Made by a program: the position numbers and the translations under genes
NCBI RefSeq assembly: GCF_028622835.1
Contig: NZ_CP117677.1
Location: 1-64,000, forward strand
Origin: Caloramator sp. mosi_1
GTDB lineage: Bacteria; Bacillota; Clostridia; Clostridiales; Caloramatoraceae
Length of the DNA: 64,000 nucleotides
Direction of reading: 5' to 3'
Shown here: piece by piece, positions 1 to 9,704 of the stretch
How the letters are laid out: the number at the start of each line of letters is the position of its first letter
Numbering within the stretch: position 1 is the stretch's first letter
The notes under the pieces: generated by a model
Databases searched by the model: none
Seen by the model: the letters and a program-made list of their open reading frames with translations, nothing else
Told to the model about the DNA's origin: nothing

Positions 1-60
1 CATTATATTAAGAATTATATAAATATTATAACACATTTTATTAGATAGATTAAATAATAA

Positions 61-89
61 AAATAAAAAAGAGGCAGAACGCCTCCTTT
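61..89 (-). terminator. Intrinsic terminator after the nucleoside ABC operon
   Basis: On the minus strand the arms GAGGC and GCCTC form a short hairpin followed by a T-rich run (TTTTTTATTTTT). It lies directly after the stop codon of the last permease gene and so should end the nucleoside transporter transcript. Confidence 0.7.
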
Positions 90-1025
90 TTATCTTTCTC
101 CCTTGTTGTATGGAACTCCATCTGCTGCTGGTGGAGTTGTTTTTCCAACAAATCCTGCAAGTGCAAGCATAGTTAAGATGTATGGGAAAGCAAGGTATGC
201 TTCTGTTGGAAGTGCCCAACCAAACTTCTGTGCAAGTATTTCAAAGGCTTGAGCAAAAGCAAATAAGAAAGAAGCCCCCATTGCACCAAATGGTTTCCAG
301 TTACCAAATATCATAGCAGCAAGTGCTATGAAACCTCTACCACTTACCATACCTTCTCTGAATAAGTTCATAACACCTATTGATAATGTTGCACCACCAA
401 GACCTGCAAATACACCTGACATAATAACACATAGATATCTTATTTTATAAACATTTATACCCAATGTGTCTGCTGCCTTTGGATGTTCTCCAACCGCTCT
501 TATTCTAAGTCCAAGTGGTGTATAGTATAGTACATAATGTACAACAAATACAAGTATTATAGCCATAAACACAAACCAGTTAAGCTCTGATAGGAATGGT
601 CCAATAACTGGTATTTTAGCCATCGCTTCCGTTGGATATGGAAGAGCTGCAACACCATCTGTTTGACCTTGTCTTCCAAATAATTTAAAGATTAAAAAGC
701 TTGTCAATGCACCTGCAAATAGGTTAATTGCAACACCAGATACAGTTTGGTCTGCCTTAAGATTTATACTTAAAACTGCGTGGATAGCTGCAACAAGTGC
801 ACCTGATACTACTGCAAACAGTAGTCCTACCCAAGGATTTCCTGTTAAACTTGAACCATAAACTGCAAAGAATGCACCAACTATCATTATACCTTCAAGA
901 CCTATATTAACAACACCTGAGCGTTCTGAAATAACACCACCTAATGCTGCAAAGATAAGAGGCGTCGCAAGACGGAATGTAGCAGCAAGTAGTGCTACAA
1001 CAACTGGTATGCTTCCATTAGCCAT
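90..1025 (-). CDS. nupQ: Nucleoside ABC transporter permease, NupQ/BMP type
   Basis: An intact 311-residue integral membrane protein of the BPD_transp_2 permease family that works with BMP-family lipoproteins to import nucleosides. The family pattern ISERSGVVNIGLEGIM is seen near residue 32 and GLRIRAVGEHPKAAD near residue 175, with about eight hydrophobic segments. The ATG overlaps the stop of the preceding permease gene by 8 bases, which implies translational coupling. It is the last gene of a lipoprotein-ATPase-permease-permease operon. Substrate is inferred from the family; purine nucleosides are likely because a purine nucleoside phosphorylase lies elsewhere in the window. Confidence 0.9.
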   Translation of the reverse strand: MANGSIPVVVALLAATFRLATPLIFAALGGVISERSGVVNIGLEGIMIVGAFFAVYGSSLTGNPWVGLLFAVVSGALVAAIHAVLSINLKADQTVSGVAINLFAGALTSFLIFKLFGRQGQTDGVAALPYPTEAMAKIPVIGPFLSELNWFVFMAIILVFVVHYVLYYTPLGLRIRAVGEHPKAADTLGINVYKIRYLCVIMSGVFAGLGGATLSIGVMNLFREGMVSGRGFIALAAMIFGNWKPFGAMGASFLFAFAQAFEILAQKFGWALPTEAYLAFPYILTMLALAGFVGKTTPPAADGVPYNKGER

Positions 1026-2102
1026 TTATCATCGCCTCCTTCTTTCTCTTTTCTCCAATCCATTTGTAGATGTAATCTGCTGCAACGAATATTATAATTA
1101 TAGCTTGTATTAGGTACACTATATCCTTTGGAATATTTGCAAGCTGTAGATTTAGTGAACTACTATTAAGTGCACCAAATAGTGTAGCTGAAAGAAGTAC
1201 GCCTACTGGATGACTCTTTCCAAGTAGTGCAACTGCTATACCATCAAAACCAAATCCAGTAAAGCCAAATAGCTGTATTGCTTGATATTGAATACCTGCA
1301 ACGTGAACTGCACCACCCAGTCCTGCTATTGCACCTGAAATTGCCATTGCAAGAATTATATTCTTTTTAATATCTATACCACCATATTCTGCAGCGTGTG
1401 GATTTAATCCAACTGCTCTTAGTTCGTATCCAATTGTAGTCTTCCATAATAAAACATAAACTAATGCAACTAAAAGAATTCCTATAAATAACCCAATATT
1501 AATTCTATTTGTTTCCCTAAAAATCTCCATAGTTTTGCTGAATCTTGAATAAGTGGAGTAGTTGCCTTTCCTGGAGCATTTAAAGGTCCCATAATCATAT
1601 AGTTTACAAAGAACATAGCAATAAAGTTCATCATAATTGTATTTATAACTTCGTTAGTTCCAACCTTTGCCTTTAGGAAACCAGGTATTGCTGCCCATAA
1701 AGCACCAGCAAGCATTCCACCGATTAAAACTAATGGAACGTGAATTATTGCTGGTAAACCTGGTATTAACCCTATCGCAGCTGCCGCAAATATTCCCATT
1801 ATGAACTGTCCCTCAACACCTATATTGAAAAGACCTGTCTTAAAGGCAACTGCATTTGCAAGACCTGTAAATAATAATGGTGTTACGAAAACTAATGTCT
1901 CTACAATACTAAAGCTTGTTCCGAAGCTACCTTCCCATATTGCTTGGAAAAGTGTTGCTGTTGCTACAAAGAAATTTTCTCCTTCTGCCCACATTACAAA
2001 GAAAACTGCAATAAACATAGCTATTATTATTGATATTATTGGGAAAATAAGTGTACTCAAAGCTGCCTTTAGCTTGTTAGAGGTCGTATTCTTATTTGCC
2101 AT
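1018..2102 (-). CDS. nupP: Nucleoside ABC transporter permease, NupP type (frame break)
   Basis: The second permease of the BMP-type importer, about 361 residues once one frame break is bridged. The N-terminal part (2102 down to about 1525) has a cytoplasmic lead, a first membrane helix, and FKTGLFNIGVEGQF, the counterpart of the conserved motif in the partner permease. The C-terminal part carries YELRAVGLNPHAAEYGG. The break is at the T5 run (minus strand) near 1517-1521; one extra T restores a continuous product. Both halves align with one known family, so I read it as a single gene with a missing base. It starts 12 bases after the ATPase stop and overlaps the next permease. Confidence 0.85.
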
Positions 2103-2114
2103 TTTTATACCTCC

Positions 2115-3635
2115 TTACGCCTGCTTCTTAAGAGTGCCGCCTGCCATTAGTATTCCAAGCTCGTGTTCTGTTGCACTCTTAGCATCTAATATATCAACTA
2201 TTTGTCCATCGTATATTACAGCTATTCTGTCGGATAATGCTAATATTTCATCAAGTTCAAGTGATACAAGTAGGATTGCTCTTCCCTTATCTCTTTCCTC
2301 TACAAGCCTCTTGTGTATATATTCAATCGCACCAACGTCGATGCCACGTGTTGGCTGAGCTGCAATAATAAGTTCTGGATCTTTGTTTATTTCTCTTGCA
2401 GCAATAAACTTTTGTTGGTTACCACCTGATAGAGCTGATGCAAAAACCTCTTCATTTGGAGTTCTAACATCAAACTCGTCAATTAATTTTCTTGCATATT
2501 CCTTTATTTTGTTGTAATTCATCATTATTCCCTTTGCAAAAGGAAGTTTATAATGATTTCCTAAAACTGCATTTTCATATAATGAGTACTTTAATACAAG
2601 ACCACGTTTGTGTCTATCTTCAGGAATATGTCCAACTCCTGCTTCTATTACATCCCTTGGAGTCTTTCCTGTTACATCTTTGTCATTTATATAAACCCTG
2701 CCATCGGTTGGTTTTCTAAGACCAGTTATTACCTCAATAAGTTCAGTTTGACCATTTCCATCTACACCGGCTATACCTACTATTTCTCCAGCTCTAACCT
2801 CTAAATTAACCCCTTTAACTGCTGGAAGTCTTCTGTGATCAAGGGCTGAAACATTTTCAAGCTTTAATACTACCTTACCAGGTTTAGCTTCACTCTTTTC
2901 AACAACAAGATTAACTTTTCTACCTACCATCATTTCTGCAAGTTCATCTATGTTAGTATCCTTTGTATATACTGTATCTATAACCTTTCCCCTTCTTACG
3001 ATTGTAACCCTATCGCTCATAGCCATAACTTCTTTTAATTTGTGTGTAATTAATATTATTGATTTACCCTCTTTAACCAAGTTCTTTAAAATAACCCCCA
3101 GCTCTTCTATTTCTTGAGGTGTTAAAACTGCTGTTGGCTCATCAAGTATAAGAATATCAGCACCTCTATATAAAGCTTTTAAAATTTCAACCTTTTGTTG
3201 TTGTCCAACTGTAATATCCTCTATAACTGCATTAGGATCTATTTTAAATCCATATCTCTTTGCTATCTCTTCAGTATCCTTTATTGCTTTTTGCATATCT
3301 ATTTTTATACCCTTTTTAGGTTCTGCTCCAAGCACAATGTTTTCAGCAACTGTAAAGTTGTGTACAAGCATAAAGTGCTGATGCACCATTCCTATTCCAA
3401 GCTTTATAGCATCCCCTGGACTTTTTATATTTACCTTTTGTCCATTTACAAATATCTCTCCAGCATCTGGTTGATAAAGTCCGTATAGGATATTCATTAA
3501 AGTTGTCTTTCCAGCTCCATTTTCGCCAAGCAAAACGTGTATTTCTACCTTAAGTAGCTCAAAGTTTACATCATCATTTGCTCTAACACCTGGGAAAACC
3601 TTTGTAATCCCCTTCATTTCAACAACTTTTTGCAT
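2115..3635 (-). CDS. nupO: Nucleoside ABC transporter ATP-binding protein, NupO type
   Basis: An intact 506-residue protein with two fused ABC ATPase domains, the form used by BMP/nucleoside and sugar importers. Domain 1 has Walker A GENGAGKTT (about residue 35) and Walker B DILILDEPTAVL. Domain 2 has a degenerate Walker A (GVDGNGQTE, about residue 292), signature LSGGNQQK and a Walker B whose acidic pair is replaced by LIIAAQPTRG. Loss of catalytic residues in the second domain is usual for this family. It powers the two permeases downstream and follows the lipoprotein gene, from which it is separated by a hairpin terminator. Confidence 0.93.
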   Translation of the reverse strand: MQKVVEMKGITKVFPGVRANDDVNFELLKVEIHVLLGENGAGKTTLMNILYGLYQPDAGEIFVNGQKVNIKSPGDAIKLGIGMVHQHFMLVHNFTVAENIVLGAEPKKGIKIDMQKAIKDTEEIAKRYGFKIDPNAVIEDITVGQQQKVEILKALYRGADILILDEPTAVLTPQEIEELGVILKNLVKEGKSIILITHKLKEVMAMSDRVTIVRRGKVIDTVYTKDTNIDELAEMMVGRKVNLVVEKSEAKPGKVVLKLENVSALDHRRLPAVKGVNLEVRAGEIVGIAGVDGNGQTELIEVITGLRKPTDGRVYINDKDVTGKTPRDVIEAGVGHIPEDRHKRGLVLKYSLYENAVLGNHYKLPFAKGIMMNYNKIKEYARKLIDEFDVRTPNEEVFASALSGGNQQKFIAAREINKDPELIIAAQPTRGIDVGAIEYIHKRLVEERDKGRAILLVSLELDEILALSDRIAVIYDGQIVDILDAKSATEHELGILMAGGTLKKQA

Positions 3636-3654
3636 TTATTTTCCTCCCTTCTTT

Positions 3655-3691
3655 TGGTTAAAAAGCTAGATGCGGCGGCATCTAGCTTTAT
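3655..3691 (-). terminator. Partial terminator between lipoprotein and ATPase genes
   Basis: A perfect 11-bp hairpin (AAGCTAGATGC / GCATCTAGCTT, 4-base loop) is followed on the minus strand by TTTTT. It lies between the solute-binding lipoprotein gene and the ATPase gene, where an attenuating terminator typically makes the binding protein more abundant than the membrane components. Confidence 0.75.
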
Positions 3692-3697
3692 ATTTAA

Positions 3698-4758
3698 TTA
3701 CTCAACTGCTGGAGCTGTAAAATTCTTAACGTCTTCTAATTTTTCTGGAACTGTTATCTTTCCATCCTTAATAGCTTGTGCATACTTGTCAACTAATGCT
3801 ATAACGTCTGCTGGTGTGTTGTTCTTAGTTGTTGGTGCATATCCTACACCATCTTCCTTAAGTCCAAGAACCATATGTCCAGCCTTGAAGTTTCCTTCAA
3901 TTAGGTTCTTTGAAGCAGTGTAAGTACCAACGTCAACTCTCTTTATCATTGATGAAAGAATTACATCCTTAAAGTCTGGTGCTGTTTCAGCTTGGTCTTG
4001 GTCAACACCAATTGCCCACTTCTTCATTTCCTTTGCTGCCTTAAATAGTCCAAGTCCAACTGCACCTGATGCGTGGTAAACAACGTCACATCCATCATTG
4101 TAAAGAGCCTTTGCTAATTCATATCCTTTATTTGAATCTGTAAAGCTACCAGCATACTTAACTGTAGTTCTGTTCATTAAGCCTTCTGCAGCTTGTGGAT
4201 TTACCGCCTTAACTCCTGCTACAAAACCAGCTTCAAACTTTTGGATAAGTGGCATATCTATACCACCGATGAAACCAACCTTATTAGTCTTTGTCATCTT
4301 ACCAGCAATTACACCCATTAGGAATGAACCTTCTTCTTCTTTAAATGTTATTGACATTACGTTTGGTAGATCAACAACTGCGTCAATTATAGCAAACTTC
4401 TTATCTGGCATTTTTGAGCAACATTCTTTAATGAACCTTCCATTAAGAAACCAATTGCAAATGTTAAATCATCTCTTTGTCCAAGTTGAGTTAAGTTTGG
4501 TTCATAGTTTTCTTGTTGTTTTGATTGAAGAACATCAGGCTTTACTCCAAAGTCCTTTTCAATTCTCTTAAGACCTTCATAAGTTGAGTCATTGAAGGAC
4601 TTGTCACCAAGACCTCCTTGGTCTGTAACCATACCTATCTTTACATTTGACTTTGGTTGTGTTCCTTGTTCTCCTCCTTCCTTCTTTGCACAGCCAGCAA
4701 ATACACCAGCTATTAATGATGCTGAAAGAACAAGGGCAAGTGCTTTTTTCATTTTCAT
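3698..4758 (-). CDS. nupN: BMP-family nucleoside-binding lipoprotein (frame break)
   Basis: The substrate-binding lipoprotein of the importer, about 353 residues after bridging one break near 4405. It starts with a lipoprotein signal peptide and a lipobox ending VFAGC (Cys about residue 23), so it is lipid-anchored outside the membrane. BMP/PnrA features follow: KIGMVTDQGGLGDKSFNDS near residue 41, FLMGVIAGKMTKTNKVGFIGG in the middle, and HASGAVGLGLFKAAK. At the break, the frame reads MPDKKFAIID instead of the expected KCPDKKFAIID, meaning one base is missing. First gene of the operon with a promoter about 250 bases upstream. Confidence 0.88.
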
Positions 4759-5118
4759 ATTTTTTCCCCTTCTTTTTTGGTGTTTATATTTTTAATATTC
4801 CTAAAAGGATACAATTTTATAACGAACCCATTATGTAAAAGATTAATTAAATTAAATATTTACCAATTATTTTTTTCAGAAAATTATTTTAAATTGTCAC
4901 ATTTTCTATCTCTTCCAATTCTAAGTCGTATTGTGCTATACTATTTAAAAGTTGCAAAAATATATTTTATCATAATTTTATTTAACTTTATCACATTACC
5001 CTGCATATAATAATATACGATAACTTTTGTATAATTTCAATATGTTATTTAAATTTTTTCAAAAAATAATAATTTAAAACTTTAACGAATGTCGCAAATT
5101 GTCGAATTTTAATATTTA
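4759..5118. other. AT-rich intergenic region upstream of the nucleoside importer
   Basis: About 360 bases of very AT-rich DNA with no credible gene. It contains the promoter described separately and a leader of roughly 250 bases ahead of the lipoprotein ATG. I looked for a purine riboswitch here and did not see its conserved loops. Confidence 0.6.
5012..5040 (-). promoter_or_regulatory. Sigma-A-type promoter for the nucleoside importer
   Basis: On the minus strand TTGAAA (5040-5035) and TATATT (5017-5012) are separated by exactly 17 bases. This is the best sigma-A match in the region upstream of the lipoprotein gene. Confidence 0.55.
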
Positions 5119-5138
5119 AGGGGCAATTGCCCCTTTAT
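5117..5138 (-). terminator. Hairpin after grdD
   Basis: The palindrome AAGGGGCAATTGCCCCTT lies at the end of the grdD coding region and is the likely end of the glycine reductase transcript. The T-run that follows on the minus strand is weak (AAATATT). Confidence 0.5.
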
Positions 5139-6284
5139 ATTAAGTTACATTTCTTTAAAATATAACACGCCCTATCTAAATCATCGTCTGCTACCATAAC
5201 CACAGGCCCTGTACAACCCATACCACTTTCTGCATAAATTCCTTCTTTCCAGAGGCTTTTCACTGCATCTTCAAGTTGTAAAATATCTACTCCTGGTATG
5301 GTTGATGTTACCACCTTTTTAGCAGGACACTCTACATCTTCATAGTTTTTTTCATTCACCTTTTTAAATTTTGCAAAAATATCATTTAAATTTATAGATT
5401 TTAACCCTTTAAACTCTTCTTCTGCTATTTTAAAAATTTCATTTTTAGCACAGGTTGCACAATACCTTAAAGCCTCACAAATAACAGGTGCACCTGATGC
5501 TCTTGAGATTATATTTATCAATCTTTTATAGCCTTCACCCACTCCTGGTCCATAGCCATAGCCTAATGCTTCATATTCTCCACCTGTCGTATATGCTGAA
5601 AATATTTTCATTAGTACATTTCCTGTAAGAGAATCTGTTACAATAACATCTGCAGAACCAGCTAAAATATCATTACCTCTTAATATAAAGCCTCCATCAC
5701 TTCGAATGGATGAACAAAAATCAATATTAAACCCCTATTTTTAAATTCAAGTAAAATCTTTTCTACCTGTTTTGCACCTTCAATATTTAGTATCCCAAGC
5801 TTTGGTCTTTTTATGCCACAGGCCTTTGCTGCTATTATTCCATAAATTGCATTTTTAACCATAGCTTCAACTCTATCAACAGCTGATGTACCAGTAGTTG
5901 TTGCAATAAATACTTCCTTGCCCTTAGATGGTGTTATTATTCTTCCTACAGTTGAAACACCAACTGGAAAATTGTAATGAAGTGTTACACATCCCTTTAT
6001 AATTCCTTCATCTAAAAGTTTTTCCATTATTTTATGACTCTCATCTTCAGTATCTGCCCTAAAGCAGGTAAATCCTTCAACTTCATTTGGACCTATTAAA
6101 ACTACTTCAAAGTCACTATATTTATTTTTAGCAAGCTGTGCTGCCTTAATAATTTCCTCTTCGCCAAGTTCACTTCCTAATGTAGTTAATCCTATTTTTA
6201 TCTTATTTTCATAGGAGCCCTTTTCTAAAATATCTGCTATATCATTAAATACTTCAGCTACTATTTTTTTACATTTTGAGTCAT
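5135..6284 (-). CDS. grdD: Glycine reductase complex component C, alpha subunit GrdD (two frame breaks)
   Basis: Part of protein C, which releases the acetyl group of glycine reductase as acetyl phosphate. Bridging two missing bases (A-run near 6265, T-run near 5722) gives about 383 residues, the family length. The start MTQNVKKIVAEVF has a GGGGTGG ribosome site. The C-terminal motif GMGCTGPVVMVADDD puts a cysteine at about residue 358; the literature on Eubacterium acidaminophilum GrdD names Cys359 as the acetyl-accepting residue, so this is the probable catalytic Cys. The protein also shows similarity to the phosphate acetyltransferase/PlsX fold (KIGLTTLGSELG, IGPNEVEG). Last gene of the operon. 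Confidence 0.88.
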
Positions 6285-6295
6285 ATAACCACCCC

Positions 6296-7827
6296 TTATT
6301 CATCAAGTAAGTGGGAAGCAAAATCCTTAAGAGCCTCTGCTACCATCTTTTAACTTCATCCTTAGTGATTTCCTCCCTTTTATCCTCTTTATATCCTGGA
6401 TTTTTTCAATTAAATATGATAATCCATCAAAGAGGTTTGTCATTCTGGCAAGGAATAAACTTCCCTTTCCAACCAGCATAACCCTATTCATTTCTCCCTT
6501 TAACATCTTCTCCCTTGCAAATCCAAGTATAGGAACTCCTGAAGGAACGTGTCCCTGTGTTGGTGCATATCCAACATATCCGTGTTTTTTAACAAAATCA
6601 TTTATTTGACTTCTTTCAAGCTGTCCCTTTTAACAGCAAGTGCCGCAATCATTTTATAATTCTGAGTTGGAACATCTCCAGCACCAGCAGGTTCAGTAAC
6701 TTCAGGATTTTGCATCTCAGGTGCATATTTATCAACATCAGTAAATTTTAAATTAAGTTTTTCAAGAGGCATAGCAACTATAGCCTCAATTACAGCCTGA
6801 GGTGAAGCACCAGCACCTATTGAGTGTTTTCCAACTGAATCTGTCCTGATCACTGGATTTATTCCATCATTTTCAGAAACTAAAATAGCAAAACCTCCTA
6901 AAACATCCTCCATTATAGGCATTCCCTTTTAACGTGGTCGCGTCCATTCATTCCAAGCTTTGCAGTAGCACCACCTGCAACAACAAGAACATTTTTAAAC
7001 ACCTTAGATTGAACAAGAGTTGAGGCATATAACAATGCGTGGGCAGGACCTGCACAAAAACCTCTCACATCACAACCTGTTGCATTTTTCAAACCTGCAA
7101 TTTCCCCTATTGCCTTTGCAAAGTTTCCTCCGCCTCTTTGATTCATATCTCCACAGGCTTCCTCTGAACACTCGATTATATAATCTATTTCCTCTCTATT
7201 TATATTTGCCTTTTCCATAATATGAAGTGCTGCTAAAACACCTGAGGCCTTAACTGCTAAATTTTCTGTTATTACGTGGGCAGAAAGATTTATATCATAT
7301 TCGTGGGCCCTTTTAACACAGCCTACCAATTTATCATTTAAATATAAACCTTCTGCAACTCCATCTTCAACTAATTTATCAATTTCATCCTTTTCATAGC
7401 CTTCTTTAAGTCTTTTAGACAGTTCAACTAAGTACTTATTATTTTCAAACTTTATCTTTAATTCTTGTGTAAAGTTCTTCTCTAATTTTACTAAATCAAA
7501 AACATCACAAACCTTCATAAGTCCATAAAACTCATCTTCAGGCATTATTTCTCCAAATCTTCCATATCTACTTGCCTCTTCAACTTTTTTATTAAACCAG
7601 GGTCTTTCAAGATTTGCTAATTCTTCTGGTTCTATATTTCCTATGTAGGTTTGATTAACTGGATATGCAACTACATCATCGTAGCTTCTTAAATGATTTC
7701 TAATAACCTTTAAATATTCCGAATCGGGGTTTGTCTCCCTTTCAAGTATTTGTGTAGTACCATTGTGTAAAACCATATCAGGAGTATGAACTAAAACATA
7801 ACTAACTCCCCTTATAACAGGATACAT
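6296..7827 (-). CDS. grdC: Glycine reductase complex component C, beta subunit GrdC (four frame breaks)
   Basis: Partner of GrdD in acetyl transfer; related to beta-ketoacyl-ACP synthase III. About 511 residues once four missing bases are restored (near 6917, 6630, 6403 and 6348). I chose the ATG at 7827, because the upstream in-frame ATG overlaps GGGAGG, the ribosome site. Recognisable blocks are VIRGVSYVLVHTPDMVLHNG at the start, IIECSEEACGDMNQRGGGN and DVRGFCAGPAHALL in the middle, VIRTDSVGKHSIGAGASPQ, and YAPTQGHVPSGVPILG late. The C-terminus (VAEALKDFASHLLDE) ends 12 bases before the grdD start. Confidence 0.87.
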
Positions 7828-7859
7828 AAAATTACCTCCCATAAATTAAATTGCTTTTT

Positions 7860-7898
7860 AATAAGTTCCGTTTAGGATAAACCTAAACGGAACTTATT
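7860..7898. terminator. Long hairpin between grdB and grdC
   Basis: A perfect 17-bp inverted repeat (AATAAGTTCCGTTTAGG and its complement, 5-base loop) separates the A/B-component genes from the C-component genes. On the plus strand it is followed by T6; on the minus strand, the direction of the operon, no good T-run follows. It may therefore act as an RNA-stability or processing hairpin and not as a strict terminator. Confidence 0.6.
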
Positions 7899-7900
7899 TT

Positions 7901-9198
7901 TTATTCAAAAACTGTTTGTTCTTCAATTGGAGTTTGTAGTGCCTTCAATGCCTTTTCTACAAGTTTTCTCCTTAATGCCTTTTCATCTTCATAGGATAGA
8001 TTTGGATTTCCAAGTGGGTGAGGTATTGCGACTGTTGGAACTATTCTATTTGCACCTACAGTTTTTGAAATTGGAACAATTGTACACATATGAACTACAG
8101 GCAATCCTGCCCTTTCAATTTCCTTTACCATCGTTGCACCGCAACGAGTACAAGTACCTCAAGTAGAGGTTAAAATTACAGCCTGCACACCATCCTTTAT
8201 AAGCTCCTCTGCAATTTTTGACCAAACTTTTTAGCATTTGCAACAGCTGTTCCATTTCCTACTGTTGAATAATAATATCTGTGGAGCGAACCTATTTTTC
8301 CCTCTTTTTCTAATTCCCTTAATACATCTACAGGTAAAACCCTGTCTGCATCTTTATTAGCATATACTGGGTCATATCCTCCGTGAGCTGTTTCATAGGT
8401 TTCATTTGTTAAATCATATACACCTTCAATATCGTATTTTCCAAATTTTGATGCACTTGAAGATTCGATCTTATCAGGGTTTCCCTTTGGAACAATACCA
8501 CCAGATGTTACAAGAGCTATCTTTGCATTTTCGATATCAACTATTGGAGGATTTGGAGCTACTCTATCAAAATCAGGCATTTTAAACTCTGTATCAAATT
8601 TCTCTCCCTTTATCTTTTTATGAGCATATCAACAGCTCTTTTTGAACCTCTCTCTGCTGCAAAATAGTTTATTCTGATTCCTCTTTCTATATATCCTTCC
8701 TTTTCAGGGCTTCCTATTTCTTCCTTATTTATAAGTTTTAATGCAAGAGAAGCCATCTTCGGTATGGCATCCCTCATACCTACTGCACTATCCTTTGTGG
8801 AAATTATATAAATATCCCTTTTATAAAGATCAACACCTGGGTTTTCTATATACATACCAGTTAAAACAGGTATGTTTAAATTTTCTTTAACATATTTACA
8901 GATGCTTCCACAAGCATTTCCATATCTTCCTGCATTAAAGGCTGGACCAGCTATGAATAAGTCTGGCTCATATTTTTTTATCATCTCAAGAATAGTATTT
9001 TTGCCTTTTCCTCATTTTCAGCATAGTAGGAATCACCACATATTATTGTTGCTACTATCTGTGCCTGTCCTTTAAAAGCCGCATTAAGTGCCATCCCTGG
9101 TCCTACAAATCCTTCCTTCACAAAGGGTTCAATATGGGCCTTATCTTCTCCACCTATCTGTCCAAAAACTGATTTAAATAGTGAACAACCTTAATCAT
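7901..9198 (-). CDS. grdB: Glycine reductase complex component B, selenoprotein GrdB (Sec; four frame breaks)
   Basis: The substrate-specific selenoprotein subunit of glycine reductase. About 433 residues after restoring four missing bases (near 9150, 8995, 8615 and 8218). An in-frame TGA at 8159-8161 lies in the block TSTUGTCTRCGATMVKEIE, the known UxxCxxC redox site, at about residue 348 (350 in E. acidaminophilum). A hairpin suited to SECIS function follows at once. The start MIKVVHYLNQFFGQIGGEDKA has an AGGTGGG ribosome site and lies 20 bases after grdA. Other family blocks are IAGPAFNAGRYGNACG and LVTSGGIVPKGNPD. Translation needs SelA-D, which are not in the window. Confidence 0.93.
8132..8161 (-). 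promoter_or_regulatory. Selenocysteine codon and bacterial SECIS hairpin of grdB
   Basis: The TGA is followed 12 bases later by CGTTGC-GGT-GCAACG, a perfect 6-bp stem with a 3-base GGU loop. Position and apical loop fit a bacterial SECIS element that recruits SelB. The assignment rests on the hairpin and on the conserved Sec context of GrdB. Confidence 0.8.
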
Positions 9199-9218
9199 CT
9201 ACTCCCACCTCCCCAGTG

Positions 9219-9692
9219 TCAATCTTTATATTGACTGTACATTTCTCTCATAGAACGTACTTCATTAGAAATTGCCTCAACATCAAGAACCATTTCCATC
9301 ATTCCACACTGTTCATCATAAACAGTTGGATCACATTCATTTTTAATCTCTTCCTCAAGAATGTGATATACTCTAAGTCCTAATGGTACACCAGCTAATG
9401 GTCCTGCATAGGTTGGGTCTCCTGCTGTAACTGTTTCTGCAGATAAGCCAGCTGCCTCAGCCTCTGCACCACCAAGTAGTACAACAACATTTTCAGCACC
9501 ATATTTTTCAGTTAAATCCTTAACTCTTTGTTGGATCTCCAGATCCATTGCACCTGCAGCAGTTCAAACAAAGCATTCTGTAGAAGCAAAAACAACTTCT
9601 GCCCCTGCACTCTTTGCACATTCTTCAATTGCAGGTCCTGGAATACCATCTCTATCTCCTATTGCTATAACCTTTCTTCCCTTTAATATCAT
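9219..9692 (-). CDS. grdA: Glycine reductase component A, selenoprotein GrdA (Sec)
   Basis: Protein A carries the carboxymethyl-selenoether intermediate between components B and C and is reduced by thioredoxin. Reading through one in-frame TGA (9564-9566) gives 157 residues with no other break. The N-terminus is [20 protein letters not shown] and the Sec context is [14 protein letters not shown], the family signature, with Sec at residue 43. Mid-protein [20 protein letters not shown] and [19 protein letters not shown] are also characteristic. A GGGG ribosome site precedes the ATG, which lies 12 bases after grdE. Confidence 0.96.
9532..9566 (-). promoter_or_regulatory. Selenocysteine codon and SECIS-like hairpin of grdA
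   Basis: Sixteen bases after the TGA comes TGGATC-TGGA-GATCCA, a perfect 6-bp stem with a tetraloop. Spacing fits a bacterial SECIS element. The sequence differs from that of grdB, as is usual among bacterial SECIS elements. Confidence 0.7.
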
Positions 9693-9704
9693 AGTATTAC
9701 CCCT

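Noticed and set aside
1801-2358. Plus-strand open frame of 185 codons across nupP/nupO
   Set aside because: It lies antisense to two well-supported genes, crosses their boundary, has no ribosome site and no family resemblance.
8159-9566. In-frame TGA codons as nonsense mutations in grdA and grdB
   Set aside because: Both fall exactly at the known selenocysteine positions and are followed by SECIS-like hairpins.
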